Shown here piece by piece: positions 1-12,110 of a DNA stretch of 64,000 bases (position 1 is its first letter; the number at the start of each line of letters is the position of its first letter). A model generated the notes under the pieces. That model was not told where the DNA came from. It saw only the letters and a program-made list of their open reading frames with translations, and searched no databases. The stretch comes from Ursus arctos. Lineage: Eukaryota; Chordata; Mammalia; Carnivora; Ursidae. The translations under genes and the position numbers were made by a program. The DNA lies in the NCBI RefSeq assembly GCF_023065955.2, contig NW_026623100.1, positions 72,978,727 to 73,042,726 of the forward strand, written 5' to 3'.

Positions 1-1085
1 TAAGAGAGAAAGAGAAGCGGAAATTACAAATACAGGGAAACAGCGGTGCAAATCCTACAGGCATTCAAAAGATGAAAAGAGAATATTATGAGCCACTTTT
101 GCTAATTAATTCAAAAACATTGTTTGAAAGGACAAATTTTAATCCTCATGCAAAAAGAATTAGGGTAAAAAAAAAGTATATGAACAGAAAGTTCACATAA
201 AAAATAAAACATGACTCACTCATCCTCTATTATTAAACTTTAACTTGGCATAAACCCTTTAGAAGGCAATTTTACAATATCTAACAATTTAAGTGCTCAT
301 AATATATTTTAACCTAGCGTTTACAGTTTTAAAAATTTACTTTGAAACAGCCAAATATGCACCTTACATCAGGCACTGTTCTAAGAGTTAGGTATAAAAT
401 AGCGGTGAAAACAAATTCCTTATCTTACCAGCACTCTGATTTCCTTGGGCAGACTGACATTAAATAAGAATCCCAACAGCCGAATGCCATGCACAATTAT
501 AGATCATGACTGTTGGTTCCTTGAAGTGTAGAATTCCATACAAGCCCATAACAGAGGAAGAATACATATACATACATGTATAAATACACTGTGCGCACAG
601 AGTCCCAACTGTGACACGTTTGTTAACATTATACTCATACATAACGAGATAGACCTAATTTAGTAACATGAACATTTCTGTAAATGATAATTTATGTGAA
701 AAAAGTTTCTAAAATAGTGTGTATAATCTGATCTTACTTGTTTAAATATATTTCTCAGCTCTTCCTGAAATTTACATTCATCTCAGCCTTTTCTCTAAGG
801 ATTCTCAGAGGTTAATTTGTCCCTTAAGCAAGTGTTTGCAAGTGGGATCAGCGACTTCACATGCCAATGTTAATATTTGACAGAATACTCCACCATACTT
901 CACACTGTGTTCTGAAACCAAATGAGGAATCAATGATCTAAAGACAAAACATAGTGATGGACAATGAGTAGCACAGAGCCGGGGGTAGAGTTAAATATAT
1001 GGGAGAAATGATGAAATATCATGGTTGGAAGGAAGAAATCTTATACTACCAATGTCACTTAATCAACATAGATTGTCTCTAAATT
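1..1085. other. AT-rich non-coding DNA, nothing recognised
   Basis: No credible exon, RNA gene or clear repeat is seen. The only open frame, 60 codons on the minus strand at 460-642, has no recognisable domain and lies in AT-rich sequence with mixed ATAC/ATGT runs. The right edge passes into an old antisense L1. Confidence 0.5.
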
Positions 1086-1089
1086 GTAT

Positions 1090-2240
1090 CCTCTTTATCT
1101 TTTAAAAATATTTTCTGGATCTTAGATATGTCTCTTTTGTCATAAGATTATTTTTGTACCTTTCTTTGTTTCTTTATGTATCTTATTAAGAGCCAATTTA
1201 TTAGTCTTCTCAAATAAATACTTTTGGTCTTGTCAGATTATGTCCATTTCATTTTTTTTAAGATTTTATTTATTTATTTGAGAGATAGAGAGTGAGTAGG
1301 AACAGAGGGGAAAGGGAGAAGCAGTCTCCCAGCTGAGCAGGAAGCCCAATGTGGGGCTTGATCCCAGGACTCTGGGATCATGACATGAGCTGAAGGCAGA
1401 CACTTAATGGACTGAGACACCCAGGCACTCCATCAATTTAATTTTTTTTTAAATTTGTTTTGCTGTTCCTTTTCTACATTTTGCAAACGAATTCTTAGCT
1501 CATTAATTATTCAGTCACTCTTTTCTCACATTAGGAATTTAAAGCTATCATTTTCCCTCAAAATACTGCTTTGGTTTCATTCCACAAGCTCTCATATTTA
1601 ACAATAAATTAGTTATATAATTTCTAAATCTCTTGATATATTAATTTAATATTTGTTAACCCATGAACTATTTCTAATGTAAAAAAACTAAGTGGAACAT
1701 GTTCTAGTCATCTTTGTATTATTTATTTTTGTTTAATGACCTACTCATCAGAGAATTTGCCATCTTTTTATAACTATCTATTTCTTTCAGGCTTTATGGT
1801 TATTTGAATGTTGGTGGATAGTATTTTGAAATATTCAATGTTTATCCATCAGGCCAATGTTGTTAAAATATTAAAATCCATTATCATCTTAGTTTTTTTC
1901 CTGCTAATTATTCCAGAATTGGGGTTTTATCATATACTTCTCAAATGATTTCCTCATATAGTCCTGTTGATTTTTGCTTTTTATGTTTTAGGACTATATT
2001 TTAAGCGTAAAAATCTAGAGCTGTTATATCCTCCTGGTAAACTGAAATTTTATCATTCAGAAGTAAACCTGTTGAATTCTATTAAGAACTTTTTACCATA
2101 TTGTGTATTTTGTATGATATTAACATAGCTACATCAACTTTCACATTTCATTCTTTGAAATCTGGCTACTTTCAACATTTCCATGTCTGTATGTTTTGTG
2201 GTCTGGTAATTTATGACTTTTAACTAGATTCAGTATGTTT
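1090..2240 (-). mobile_element. old L1 fragment, 5' part of ORF2 (endonuclease to linker), antisense
   Basis: Read on the plus strand, this has the T-rich texture and word order typical of antisense L1 ORF2. Examples are the block around 1540-1600 (tttccctcaaaatactgctttgg followed by cattccacaagctctcat) and the blocks near 1800-1830 and 2110-2150 (acatagctacatcaactttc). Every frame has stops, so it is a dead fossil. A SINE splits it at 1252-1432. Divergence is high, so I place it in an older L1M-type lineage. The sequence to about 2720 may continue the same element, but I cannot align it with confidence. Confidence 0.7.
1252..1432 (-). mobile_element. CAN-SINE (tRNA-Lys derived), antisense, older copy
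   Basis: The plus strand begins with a T run and aagattttatttatttattt (the reversed tail), followed by a purine-rich middle. It ends in the reversed tRNA-like head (cttaatggactgagacacccaggc). The head carries several substitutions relative to younger copies in this window. No clear target duplication is visible. It interrupts the antisense L1. Confidence 0.9.
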
Positions 2241-2837
2241 AAATTCATTTTATTCTTCTTATGGGTGTATACAACACTATATTTCTAAGGATTTATTTTC
2301 TACTTCATCTAATCATTTTTTTCAACTTTAGGTGTTTGGTGAATGATTTTTATTTAAATGGATTCTTTTCTCATTTCATTTTTTTCTCTACTATTTCTTT
2401 TTTTGGATTACTATTCCTTATTTTTAGTATGCATTATTAACTTAACCAAGTCTACATTTTGTGTGTGATTTGTAATCCTTTTAAATAACATACATTTAAA
2501 ATGTTACCTCCAATCACATCCTCCAAATTGATATCTGATTCTTCTTTAGTATTCTAGCTTTATTTTGAATTTTTAATACCTCAGGTGGAATTATTTTAAT
2601 GGTTTTATATGGACAGTGTTTGTTTAGACTACACACATATTTACCATTTTTTAACCAACCATTTTTTTCTTGAATGTCAGATATTCCTTCTGTGGTTATT
2701 TTCACTCATCTTTTAGGAATTCCCTTAGTTGACACTATTTGGTAGTAATATCTTAGTTTTTTTTTTAATTGAAACTGTTTTTGTTTTATTCTAATTTTGA
2801 AAGATATTTTTGCTTAGTACAAAAATTCTAGTTTTTT

Positions 2838-3008
2838 AATGTATAGTATAGGGAATACAATCAATATTATATTAACTTTATATGGTGACACATGGTAACT
2901 AGACTATTGTGGTGATGGGTCTGCAATGTATACAAATGTTGAGTCACTATGTTGTATTCAGGGAACAAATAGAATATTGTATGTCAATTATACTTTGATA
3001 AAAAAAGA
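2838..3008 (+). mobile_element. L1 3' UTR end (L1MA/L1MB-like), sense
   Basis: It contains the terminal L1 3' UTR pattern: gtatagtatagggaatacaa, then gactattgtggtgatgggtctgcaatgtatacaaatg with a short interval to gtcactatgttgta, then atgtcaattatactttgataaaaaaa as the A-tail. The orientation is opposite to the L1 fragment upstream, so it is a separate insertion. Confidence 0.75.
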
Positions 3009-3559
3009 TTCTGAGGAATAAAAATATCTAGTTTGATAGTTACTATTTAAGCATTTTGATACATGTAAAAGTGCTTTCTCACATCTCATGTGTATCCATG
3101 AAGTAACACAAAATTCACTTAATAAAATCAAAGTTTTATTTAAGATGGCATGATTTGGAAAAAGAAAAGCTACCAAATATAATTATTTCAGTTTTAAAGA
3201 GACAAGCAGCAAAGAAAACATTGATTTCACTTGCACATGAAAATGGTCGATTATTATAAAATAAAAGCCTATCTTGTAAGGTGGCAAATACATAAGTCAA
3301 TAAATAAATAAGCTTAGCAAATTCATTCCTCAGTTCATACTGGTTCAGACACTTATTCACTATTTCCTGAGAATCTAGCAGGAGTGAGAATCTATAAGAT
3401 AGCTGAAAATACAAAAATATGTTCTAGAATATGCCCTTGGTTAGGCAAGAACTCCAGAATGATGACTTGTGAATCATGTGAATACTAAAATGAATTTTAT
3501 TTTTTCTGATGTGATTTCTAGAAATAATCCTAAAACTAGTTCCTAGAAAAAATGATATC
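3009..3559. other. non-coding, nothing recognised
   Basis: The 92-codon minus-strand frame (3136-3414) has no recognisable domain and no splice-site context. It is AT-rich and ends in open DNA. I treat it as chance. Confidence 0.5.
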
Positions 3560-3571
3560 TAAAGTCATAAC

Positions 3572-3770
3572 TTGGGGCGCCTGGGTGGCTCAGTTGGTTA
3601 AGCGTCTGCCTTTGGCTCAGGTCATGATCCCAGGGTTCTGGGATCAAGCCCCGCATTGGGCACCCAGCTCCCCAGGAAGCGTGCTTCTCCTGCTCTCCCC
3701 TGCTCGTGCTCTATCTCTCACTGTCTCTCTCTCTCTCAAATAAATAAATAAAATCTTAAAAAAAAAAAAA
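3572..3770 (+). mobile_element. CAN-SINE, sense, with target-site duplication
   Basis: The head ggggcgcctgggtggctcag is followed by the tRNA-like region, a pyrimidine-rich middle (tctctcactgtctctctctc), the (AAATA) tail, AATAAAATCTT and an A run. The target duplication is taaagtcataac at 3560-3571 and taaagtcctaac at 3771-3782 (11 of 12 match). It is of the ggtcatgatcccagggttctggga subtype, older than the cacagcggttaag copies. Confidence 0.95.
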
Positions 3771-3782
3771 TAAAGTCCTAAC

Positions 3783-5235
3783 AGTTTAAGATTCCACAAC
3801 AAAGGAAGGCAGAAGCAGTTATGCTTTTGTGCAGAATGATCTTACTGATGTTAGCTAATAAGTCCCTAAGAGGGGAGGCTTTCAGTTGTAGAGCAGTATT
3901 TTAACATGTTAATATGTAGGTAACAGAAAGAACAGCTTTGCCATTGATGATTTCTCTGCCAGGGGAGCGGTTTACCCTGTAATTTAGGCAAGTAAGTTCA
4001 CATTCTGAGGGTTAGTTTACTCATTAGTAAGTTTTTAAAAAAAATTATGATGATTATAAAAGCCTAAATACATGCTCGTGATTACACTGTCCTTTATAAA
4101 TGTTAATGTGTTGTGGGTTTTGCACATTTTTACTATGATAACTTCAAAGAGAATCTAAAAAAATTTACAATAGTCATATACCCACTGCTTATATTCAATA
4201 ATTATTTACTACTTACCTCACACATATACACAAATACGCTTACACACGTATATTCGTGTGCACATACGTATTTATATATATGTGTGTGTGTTCGTGTATC
4301 TGAAAGCAAGTTGCAGGTCTCATGATTCACCCTATATATTTTGACATAATCTCCCAAGAATAAAGATATTATTTTATATAAACTACAACACTATCATCCC
4401 ACACATGAGAATTAACAGTAATTACATGACATTATTCCATAACTTTTTGAAAGCCAGGATCCGATCAACGTTCATGCTTTTTATTGAAATATATCTCTTT
4501 TGTCTTTTTAAAATTTATCGTGGTTCCAGTTTTTCTTATTGAATGTAGTTGTCTAGTAGAATGTCTCATTTTCTGAATTTACCTGATTATTACTTATGGT
4601 GGTTAACTTGTTCTCTTCCTCTGTTTCGTGTAAGTTGGACATTATGCCTAAAGGTTTTAAGATATGGGTAATTTTGGGCAATCCTATTTCAAAGACAGTG
4701 TTTTGTATTCCGTCTTATGTTATTTCAAGGAGCTTGTCAGGCTGTGCTATGGGTGGCACTGAGTGTGATCACTTGATTAAGGTGGTGATTACTGTACCGT
4801 TATTACTATAACATGAGGATCACTCCATTGTCAAAGAACATTTTCCCTTTTACAAATAGTAAGTGTTCTGCGGTGTGATGTTTTGGCACTGTGTAAAAAT
4901 ACTGTTTCCCAACATTGTAGCTAATGATTTTAACATTTACTCATGAGTCTTGTCAGAATCAAGTATTCATTGAATGTGGCAAAAATGGTAATTGATGGTT
5001 TTATTGGTTTCTTTCATTATTTACATGGCGTTCTTTTGTAAAGAAGAGCTTTATAACTGGGGATCAACTACAGATTCTCTTATAAAGACAGGATAATTCT
5101 TTCCCTATATCTACGGATTTTTGGAGTAAGGAGTCAGTGTAAGAGCTACCTCCGTTGGAGGCAGATTTTTTCTTGACAAGTATTACTGTGCTCATCATGT
5201 GTCTTCTCCAGCCCTTCTTTTGCTCTGATCCGCTC
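3783..5235. other. non-coding with a CA/TG-rich patch and a possible ancient L1M piece
   Basis: Positions 4213-4295 are an imperfect ACAC/TGTG purine-pyrimidine run able to form hairpins. Positions 4590-5080 (for example ggcgttcttttgtaaagaagagctt) resemble an ancient L1M-type fragment, but divergence is too high for a firm call. No exon is seen. Confidence 0.35.
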
Positions 5236-5239
5236 AGTG

Positions 5240-5570
5240 CATAGTGAACTCAATTTCCCAGGCTTCCTTGCCAAGTGGCCTCCGGGAAAGGTCATCCAGT
5301 AGGAGGGACCTATTGGAAGGCTGGAGGGCAAAGGCAGCAAGGAACCAGGGCCGGCCTCCCTCTTGCCCTGCCTTTTCCAATGGTGATGGCTTCTCCTCCT
5401 CGACTCCAGCTCTCTCCAGACATCCCTCTGTCGTCCCAGCTCACACTAGGGACTTCAATTTCATTCTCTCTCCTGTTCATGGCTCCACTGCTGGGCTCTG
5501 TTAAAATAACATCTTTGCACTTAATGCTGTTGGGGTATCATGGCTTCTAGCCTCTTTTGGTGGAAAGTAA
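5240..5570 (+). repeat. probable ancient interspersed repeat, family unnamed
   Basis: The start caatttcccaggcttccttg and the GC-rich middle with agtaggagggacctattgga and ggctggagggc look like a dispersed mammalian element whose name I cannot give. The two overlapping plus-strand frames (5244-5504 and 5275-5550) fall wholly inside it and are best explained by its higher GC content, not by a gene. Confidence 0.45.
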
Positions 5571-6460
5571 TAAAGATATATTTAAAGATCATATGTTCAT
5601 ATTGATATTCTCAATTCAAGTTCACCTTATACACCCTTTATCAACTTTTTGGATTATATTTTCTATTCTCTAATACTGCAAATTTGATTCCCAATAGCAT
5701 GAACATTGTCTAATTTTCTGTATCCTACAACATCCTTTTTTGTTTCCTGGGCAACCTCTATCTGCAACACATAAAATAGTTATAATACAGAAAAGGCTGA
5801 CATTTCTACCAACAGAAATAAAATCACTGATCATTGTTTAAGATTTTTAAGTTATTTTGCTTTTAAAATATATCCCAAGAATGTAGTTTCATTTTCAAAA
5901 TCACCTGAAATGTTGATTTGTGAGTTTCGTTACTAGGTTGATATGCGATTATATATTTGATATACTTTTGTTTCTATTTGTTTTCATTTTTAGGGTTTGC
6001 ATGTTCTTCTTTTAAAGCAGATTTTATTTTCTGACTATGTAAAACATTGATATGGTTTGAAAGGCAAAACTGTTTCCCCCTTTTCCCAAGTATGTGGAAG
6101 CTCCAGCACAAGAAATCCATTAACTCCCAGGATGAGAGGTGATTCAGTGTGTGCCTACCTTCCTGGTCTCAGTATCTGGACTTCTTGACATGAATAGAAT
6201 TCTTTTTTTTTTTTTTTCCTTATAGCCCCATTCCATTTTTTTTTTACAAGAGTATTCTTCATAGTGCATGGAGAATTTTCATAATTGTATTGTGGGAGGC
6301 TTTCCAGATCCCTGAACTGTCAAATTGCCAAAATAGGATCTCTCAAGACTGTGTCCTATTTATCTCTATCAGAATCTAAAACAAATTTAGTTCCTTAGTA
6401 CATGGAAATTGAATATGCTTGGCCCATTCTCTAATACTATGTATTTTCAACGATAAAGAC
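5571..6460. other. AT-rich non-coding DNA
   Basis: No gene is recognised. T runs at 6203-6220 and around 6239-6246 may mark tails of decayed antisense retroelements, but the adjoining sequence cannot be assigned. Confidence 0.4.
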
Positions 6461-6462
6461 CA

Positions 6463-6680
6463 GGGTTTCTCAATAGTGATGCTATTGACATTTTGAATAG
6501 AGTAATTCTTTGTTATAGGGGGCTGTCTTTTGTGTTATAGAATGGTTAGGAACGTATCTGTCTGGCCTCTGTCTCCTGCACGCCAGAGTCCCAGTCACGG
6601 CATTCAAAACTGTCTCCAGATGTCGTCAAATGTCCTTCAGGGGAGAAATCACTCCCAGAAGAGATCCACTAATATTGGAC
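6463..6680 (+). mobile_element. fossil hAT-like non-autonomous DNA transposon
   Basis: The left end ccagggtttctcaatagtgatgctattgac resembles the cagtggttctcaa type terminal repeat. The middle has ggctgtcttttgtgttatag and ctgtctccagatgtcgtcaaatgtc, the words shared with copies at 38597-39055 (opposite strand) and 63285-63440. The right terminus is degraded. The exact family name is uncertain. Confidence 0.65.
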
Positions 6681-6799
6681 TATGTAAGACAGCATTTTGT
6701 TATGTCAATCATAGCAACATTCTCATACTTTTGAATATTAGTGTTTTAGTCAACATGGTTGTTGTTTGTGGTAAAATGAAATTGCCTGCAATTAGTTCT

Positions 6800-7984
6800 T
6801 GACTTGATTTTCTCCTTGACCCCTCCTTAAGGAGTAGCTATGCAAGTAGCTGAATCCCTTCCAAGTGATAAAAACAGTCCAGTGAGCATTAGAAAATACA
6901 CTTTTCTCTGTATGGCTATAATTGAGGCCAATTGGTTTAGATAGCTTTCCTGCCCAGTGCCGGCTGAGTCTTGCCATGCTCTGCTTTCTCTTCTGAGGCA
7001 GTCTGTCACCCACCGCATTTCTGCCAGCACCAGTTGAAAAGGCACCAATTTTCATACAAATCTTAGAGTCAGTCTTGACTATGCAGTTGGTCCAGTCATG
7101 TGACAGGGATTTATTGGTTCTGGTAACAAAGGAAATGAAAACTCTGTGACAAGGCCATTAAGTCCCCATTCGTGAAGTTTACTTCGTATACTCATTAATG
7201 CAGCTTTTACTTTCCTGCCAGAATATTCGGTTTTCCTCCACTCCAGATCACTCCATTTCTATTGACTGATACTTTTAAGCTCATCAATTATTTAAGGGCA
7301 AGGGAAGCATTATTAATATGTCAAAAATAAAGTCTTTTGGAGAAGATACTCCATTCAGAGACGAGCTAAGGGAAATGCACACAGAAACAGGAACACCTGC
7401 CTCTTCTTAGACTGGTTAGCAAAGCACTAGCCTTGTTTCAACCAAAAAACATCTGTTGAGAGTAAATCATGCACTTGGGCTTCCCAACGAGACCCAGGGC
7501 ATGCCTCACCGGTTGTCATTAGGATGATCGAATGAGGGCATTTTCGAGAATAAAAGAAGCATCATGAGTAAATGCAGTGGATAACAGGCATAACCAAGAC
7601 TGTCCCAGGCAAACCAAGATGAATTGGTTCCAGATTTGGTGATAAGACTGGGGAGATAAGTCACCTAATTGACCAGATTTTTATGGCCTTGTAGTTAGAG
7701 GTAGGACAGATGAAGCATTCTATCCGATTGAGGACAGTCAGAAACGTGCCAGATTCCTATGGGCTGGAGACGGGGTGAGAGGAGGAGCTAGAATTCATGA
7801 AACTCTCAGAGTGACTGCCGGCATTGTTTGAATAGCCACCATGTGTTAGCCGTGTGAAATAGAGCGTGGTCCCGCAAAACATCTTCTAAAATTCTCATAA
7901 CCTTTCAAGGAAAGCAATTTTCCTTGGAATTATCTAATGCTGTAATTTAGTGAGGCATTGTGGTGTTGTCATTACGGCTGGATC
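6800..7984. other. non-coding, nothing recognised
   Basis: Two overlapping minus-strand frames of 73 and 87 codons (6792-7055) have no domain or context. No repeat was recognised. Confidence 0.45.
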
Positions 7985-8125
7985 ACTTCAGTTCAAAGGT
8001 ATTTATGGAACATATGGCATGTGTCAGGGGCCATACGTTTAGGACTCAAAGACACAAAAAATGCCCCTATTCAGGAAGTTTACCCTGCGGGGGTAGGGTG
8101 CCCTGCAGCCTAGGTAGTGTTCTCC
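7985..8125 (-). mobile_element. L2 3' end fragment, antisense
   Basis: The series of a short motif on tatttatggaacatatggcatgtgtcaggggcc and then caaagacacaaaaaatgcccctattcaggaagttta follows the antisense L2 3' end (an ttattgagcacctactatgtgccagg-like start). It is strongly diverged. Confidence 0.5.
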
Positions 8126-8294
8126 TTAGGAGAGATTTTAGAATTTGTTTTAGTAAAAGGAGTGATTATTATACTCATTGCATTTTAAGGACCTAAGGGA
8201 AGTGAATATTTTATCTGCTTTCTGAAACTTTTACTTTTTTACAAGCTAGGAATACAATAGTATTTACAACTCCTACTTAAAAGGCAAAGCTCTT

Positions 8295-8425
8295 GGTTAA
8301 TACATAATGGCATTCTATCAATATTATCTCATTTAATCTTGATAATATCTTTGAAAGCATGTCTTATTTCTCATTTTACAGATGAGAATACTGGGATTTT
8401 AAACAGTAGTGACAATTTCAAAGCA
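8295..8425 (-). mobile_element. MIR SINE fragment, antisense
   Basis: Contains tatctcatttaatcttgata and cattttacagatgagaatac in the spacing expected for the antisense MIR 3' half. Confidence 0.75.
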
Positions 8426-8637
8426 CAGGATAAAGCTGAAATTATAAATTGGGTTTATGTAAAACATTTCCCTTGGGTTAACTCTGCTACCAGAACTGGC
8501 TCCATCTTAGACGATGGGACAACAAACTGGGGGTAGCTGCCTAGTGACAGAGGAAGCATCCAGGGACGTTAGCAATGCCAACCAAAAAATAGGGCCATTG
8601 CTTGTCACAGACAATGCAAATAGCAGTCCCATTGTTT

Positions 8638-8698
8638 TCTATTCTATTCTATTCTATTCTATTCTATTCTATTCTATTCTATTCTATTCTATTCTATT
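8638..8698 (+). repeat. (ATTCT)n microsatellite, about 12 units
   Basis: Near-perfect pentanucleotide array. The open frame over it (8514-8765) translates the repeat and is not a gene. Confidence 0.98.
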
Positions 8699-9089
8699 AA
8701 ATACAATAAATTCTATTTCTTTTAAAGACAAAGAGTTTACAGTTTGTTTTAGACAAACAAAATAGAGAGATTAGACTTGTTTATTTCAAGTATCTTGGGG
8801 ACTGCGTTCTTTCATAGTCTGTCTCTTTTAGTGATATTTATGATGTTATAATGTCTTAGAATTGAAAGAATAAGAACCAGCATGGTAAAATAATACTGTG
8901 ATAAAGGCATGCAATAATAATGCAGGGATTCAATAGAAAAGGGAAGGGATGTGGGAATGATTTAGCAAAGGTGCATTGCATGACCTTATGAGGATAGAAA
9001 ATGACTCTCTAGTCTAAGCAGGAAAAGCAAAATGACAAAAGAAAGAAACAAGATGGCAACCACAAGGAGAAGTCATTAAGTTCTCCTTA

Positions 9090-9604
9090 AAAAGGATTTT
9101 TGGTAGCATCAGCACCTTGAATAAAGAAAGGAAAAGAGTAAAACATTTGTCCTGCTTTTCCTATATAAATTATACTACTGGGCAACCAAATAGTAGGGAA
9201 AGGGAAATTTCTCTTTATCCTTTCTCCGGCTAATGCTGGAAGAACTATTGCCATAATTAATGGAGCTAGACATTGCACATCAATGGCTGCTAATATCACT
9301 GGAAAAGAGCCAACAATTCTGTTCCTCCTGGTGGAAGAACATACTGCTCTCTGTTTTACCATCAAATGGATACTGATTACGAATAAGTCTTTAGATCCTA
9401 ATACTAACTTACAAGAAAATCAGAGAAGGAAGAAATGTGTTAAACTAACGGGGGTTACAATCAACAAAATCTGAACAGGTGATTTGCAAGATAAATGACT
9501 TGATTTATTCCAGAAAATCATTATAAGGGAAAAAGAAGAGAAAGAAAGAGATGGAAGAGAAACTTACAGAGTAAAAGAGATTCAGAGTTTGTATCATCCA
9601 ATCA
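9090..9604 (+). mobile_element. possible upstream part of an L1M 3' region
   Basis: It directly precedes the recognised L1 3' UTR at 9605 with no visible break. The two opposing frames here (9087-9365 minus, 9283-9474 plus) show no domain. The link to the L1 is inferred from continuity only. Confidence 0.3.
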
Positions 9605-9807
9605 GAATATGTGGATCCAAATTTAGATCCTTTTGCAAACAAACTTTAAAATAAATTTATGACATTTATGAGGCAATTGGGAATTTGAACACTGAGAATA
9701 TTTGATGATATTAAGGAACTGTTAATGTTTTATAGGATGTACTGGTGTTGTAGCTGTCTCATAATTCTTTTGTTAAAACAATTGGAAATAGAAATATTTA
9801 GGACTGA

Positions 9808-9999
9808 GGGGCGCCTGGGTGGCACAGTCGTTAGGCATCTGCCTTCAGCTCAGGGCGTGATCCTGGAGTCCTGGGATCGAGCTCCACATCAGGCTCCTCC
9901 GCTATGAGCCTGCTTCTTCCTCTCCCACTCCCTTGCTTGTGTTCCCTCTCTCACTGCTTGTCTCTCTGTCAAATAAATAAATAAAATCTTTAAAAAAAA
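9808..9999 (+). mobile_element. young CAN-SINE, sense, 16-bp perfect target duplication
   Basis: Carries the head ggggcgcctgggtggcacag and the block cctccgctatgagcctgctt that mark the presumed ursid subtype. The target duplication aaatatttaggactga lies at 9792-9807 and 10000-10015 with no mismatch, so this is a recent insertion into the older L1 3' UTR. Confidence 0.97.
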
Positions 10000-10100
10000 A
10001 AATATTTAGGACTGAAATAATAGGATATCTGCAATTTGCTTCACACTAATACAGAAGGGGCAGGAGGGGGTGATGAGAGTAAAAAATTAAATTTGTAATT

Positions 10101-10340
10101 GTTATGGGCTGAATGTTCGTGCACCCCCAAATTGATATGCTGAAATCTTAACCCCTAGAGTGAGGGTATTAGGAAATGGGGCTTTTGGAAAGTAATTAAG
10201 TCATGAAGCTGGAGTGCTATGAACAGGATCAGTGCCTTAGAGAAAGAGACATGAGGGAGCTTAGAGAAATAAATGTTTATTGTTTAAGCCACTCAGTCCA
10301 TGGGAATTTGTTGTAGAAATTTGAACTAACTTAGACGATA
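10101..10340 (+). mobile_element. MaLR solo LTR (MLT1-like), internally shortened
   Basis: The 5' part is tgttatgggctgaatgttcg, then aattgatatgctgaaatcttaaccc and gtgagggtattaggaaatggggc. The 3' part is gaaataaatgtttattgtttaagccactcagtc. Both match the MaLR LTR layout with its AATAAA polyadenylation signal. The LTR is about 240 bp, so the centre has been lost. It lies inside the L1 3' UTR. Confidence 0.8.
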
Positions 10341-10445
10341 ATGATAAGGCGGGTGATGGGTCCATGTGAAGTGGTTATGCAGGACAGCAAGGCATACTGT
10401 CTGCTTTTTGGGATGTGTAAAGTTTTCCAGGATAAAATATTATGA

Positions 10446-11560
10446 AATATAATGAAGTTGCCGGAGAAAAGGTAATAGTTGGACTGCAGTGGTACTGAGA
10501 AAAATATTCAGACTTCTAAGGCTTAGCATTTCACTGGAGGAGAAAATCTGGGAAGCTGCTCTCTAGAATCTCCACTTCTAGGAAAAGTAAGTAAATTTTA
10601 ATGAGAACGAGTCAGGGGAATGAGTTTTGAAAGTCGAGGCTGCCCAGGGATGTTACAATTTATATGCAACTTATGATCTTTATACTTCCTTATTTTTTAT
10701 TAATGAATCTTCTAAATATATTTTCGTGCTAAGAATGTTTATAACAAATCTCAGCTGTTCTGGAATCCTAGGAAATGGGCAAAATTCGGTCTACATCCAG
10801 GCAGTAATTTTATGAAACTGATTATGGGAGCAGGGGTGGGGATTGAAAATGGATAGGAATGGTGAAAAAATGTATTTTGCTCCTGTATTTTACGGTAAAT
10901 ACAAACTTGTTCTGGAGTCCTGCTGATTATGTTTAATGTCCTATAAAATCTGTGCTTCAGGATATGAATGTGATGATTTCTAGGAGAAAGCGGAGGGGCT
11001 TGTCCTTTTCCCTGGGTGTATCCACTCATCATCTCCCTTGCTTAGATGGTTGATGTGGGCGCTCTGAATCCTCTGCCCTTGACAATCTCTTTTTATTAAC
11101 TGAGTTAAATTTTTATGTTTCTCAGAAAAGTTGAAGTGCCAATATTCATTAATAAGTATGGTTGAATTATTAATTTTCACAGGGCGATTGTGAATCATTT
11201 TTGTGAAAACCTCAACCCTAAAGAGAAACCAGAGAATGTTGATGTTCCCATCGCTGAGGAATGGGCCATTTTCTTGTGAATCTCTGACTAACAAATGGCA
11301 TAGCATTTGGAACAAAAGTTTTTCTTAGAGTAGATTAATGCCATGGCCATGATTTATTTCTTGGCTGGAGTTTCTGGGCAGATGGATCAGGCATAAGACA
11401 TGGCATACTTTTATCAAACTCTTGACATATTTCAGGGAGTATCCTCTTAGGTTCACACTTGTATGAATGGTTGGAGTTGACTGAAATAATACATTAGCAA
11501 GCTCTCCTGGTATAACAGATGCGTCTACAAACTAGCTGTTGGTAGGTACTTACTAAAGGA
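10446..11560. other. non-coding, nothing recognised
   Basis: Overlapping minus-strand frames of 93 and 111 codons at 10751-11315 have no recognisable motif. No splice-flanked exon candidate was seen. Confidence 0.4.
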
Positions 11561-11564
11561 GTGT

Positions 11565-11828
11565 TGCATCATGGCAGAGAGCACATGCTCTGGCATACAC
11601 CATCAGTGCTCAAATCCCAATCCACCATTTTCCAGCTCTGTAGCCTTAAAGTTACTTATCCCGCCTGTGCCTCAATTTCCTCACCTGTAAAAAGCGAGTA
11701 ATAACAGTGCTTATTCCCCAGGGCTCTATTGGGCTGTTATGAAAATTACTTGAGGGAATACATATGAAGCCCTTAGAACAGGGCCTAGTACATAATACAC
11801 ACTGAGTCGGTGTTAGTCATTATTAATG
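11565..11828 (+). mobile_element. MIR SINE, nearly full length, sense
   Basis: Reads through the whole MIR plan: gagcacatgctctggcatac, ctcaaatcccaatccaccat, gcctcaatttcctcacctgt, gggctgttatgaaaattact, ttagaacagggcctagtaca and a final tgttagtcattatt. About 260 bp. Confidence 0.92.
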
Positions 11829-11904
11829 CCTGGTCTTGCCAAACCTGCTCTGAGCTATCCTTTGCCTCTTGATTACTTTGTTTCATATCCATTACTTTTC
11901 TCTG

Positions 11905-12110
11905 GTGCAATGGAAAGATCAAGTGGTTAGAAACTGATGATCCTGGCTTCAAATCTGACAGTGGTATTACATGACTTCTTTAAGCCTTAGTACCATACCT
12001 GTAACATATGGATACAATGATACCTACCTATCATAGTTGTCGTGAGAATTGAATCAGTTCATGAAAGTCATGTTTAGAAGGGTCATGGAGAGTAGGCTTC
12101 AGTAAATATG
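11905..12110 (+). mobile_element. MIR SINE, sense
   Basis: Words in MIR order: atggaaagatcaagtggtta, ctggcttcaaatctgacagt, gatacctacctatcatagtt, gtgagaattgaatcagttca. The 3' tail is degraded. Confidence 0.85.

Larger units (their letters stand above)
9605..10445 (+). mobile_element. old L1 3' UTR, split by a SINE and an LTR
   Basis: Three pieces read in order: 9605-9807 (gcaaacaaactttaaaataa, then tttgaacactgagaatatttgatgatattaagg), 10016-10100 (ggatatctgcaatttgcttc, then ggggcaggagggggtgatga), and 10341-10445 (gcgggtgatgggtccatgtg, then aaagttttccaggataaaat). This is the common L1M-type 3' UTR order. The gaps are filled by the SINE at 9808-9999 and the MaLR LTR at 10101-10340. Confidence 0.75.

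Noticed and set aside
5244..5550. Two overlapping frames of 86 and 91 codons as a small gene
   Set aside because: They sit inside a probable dispersed repeat and are in different phases with no domain.
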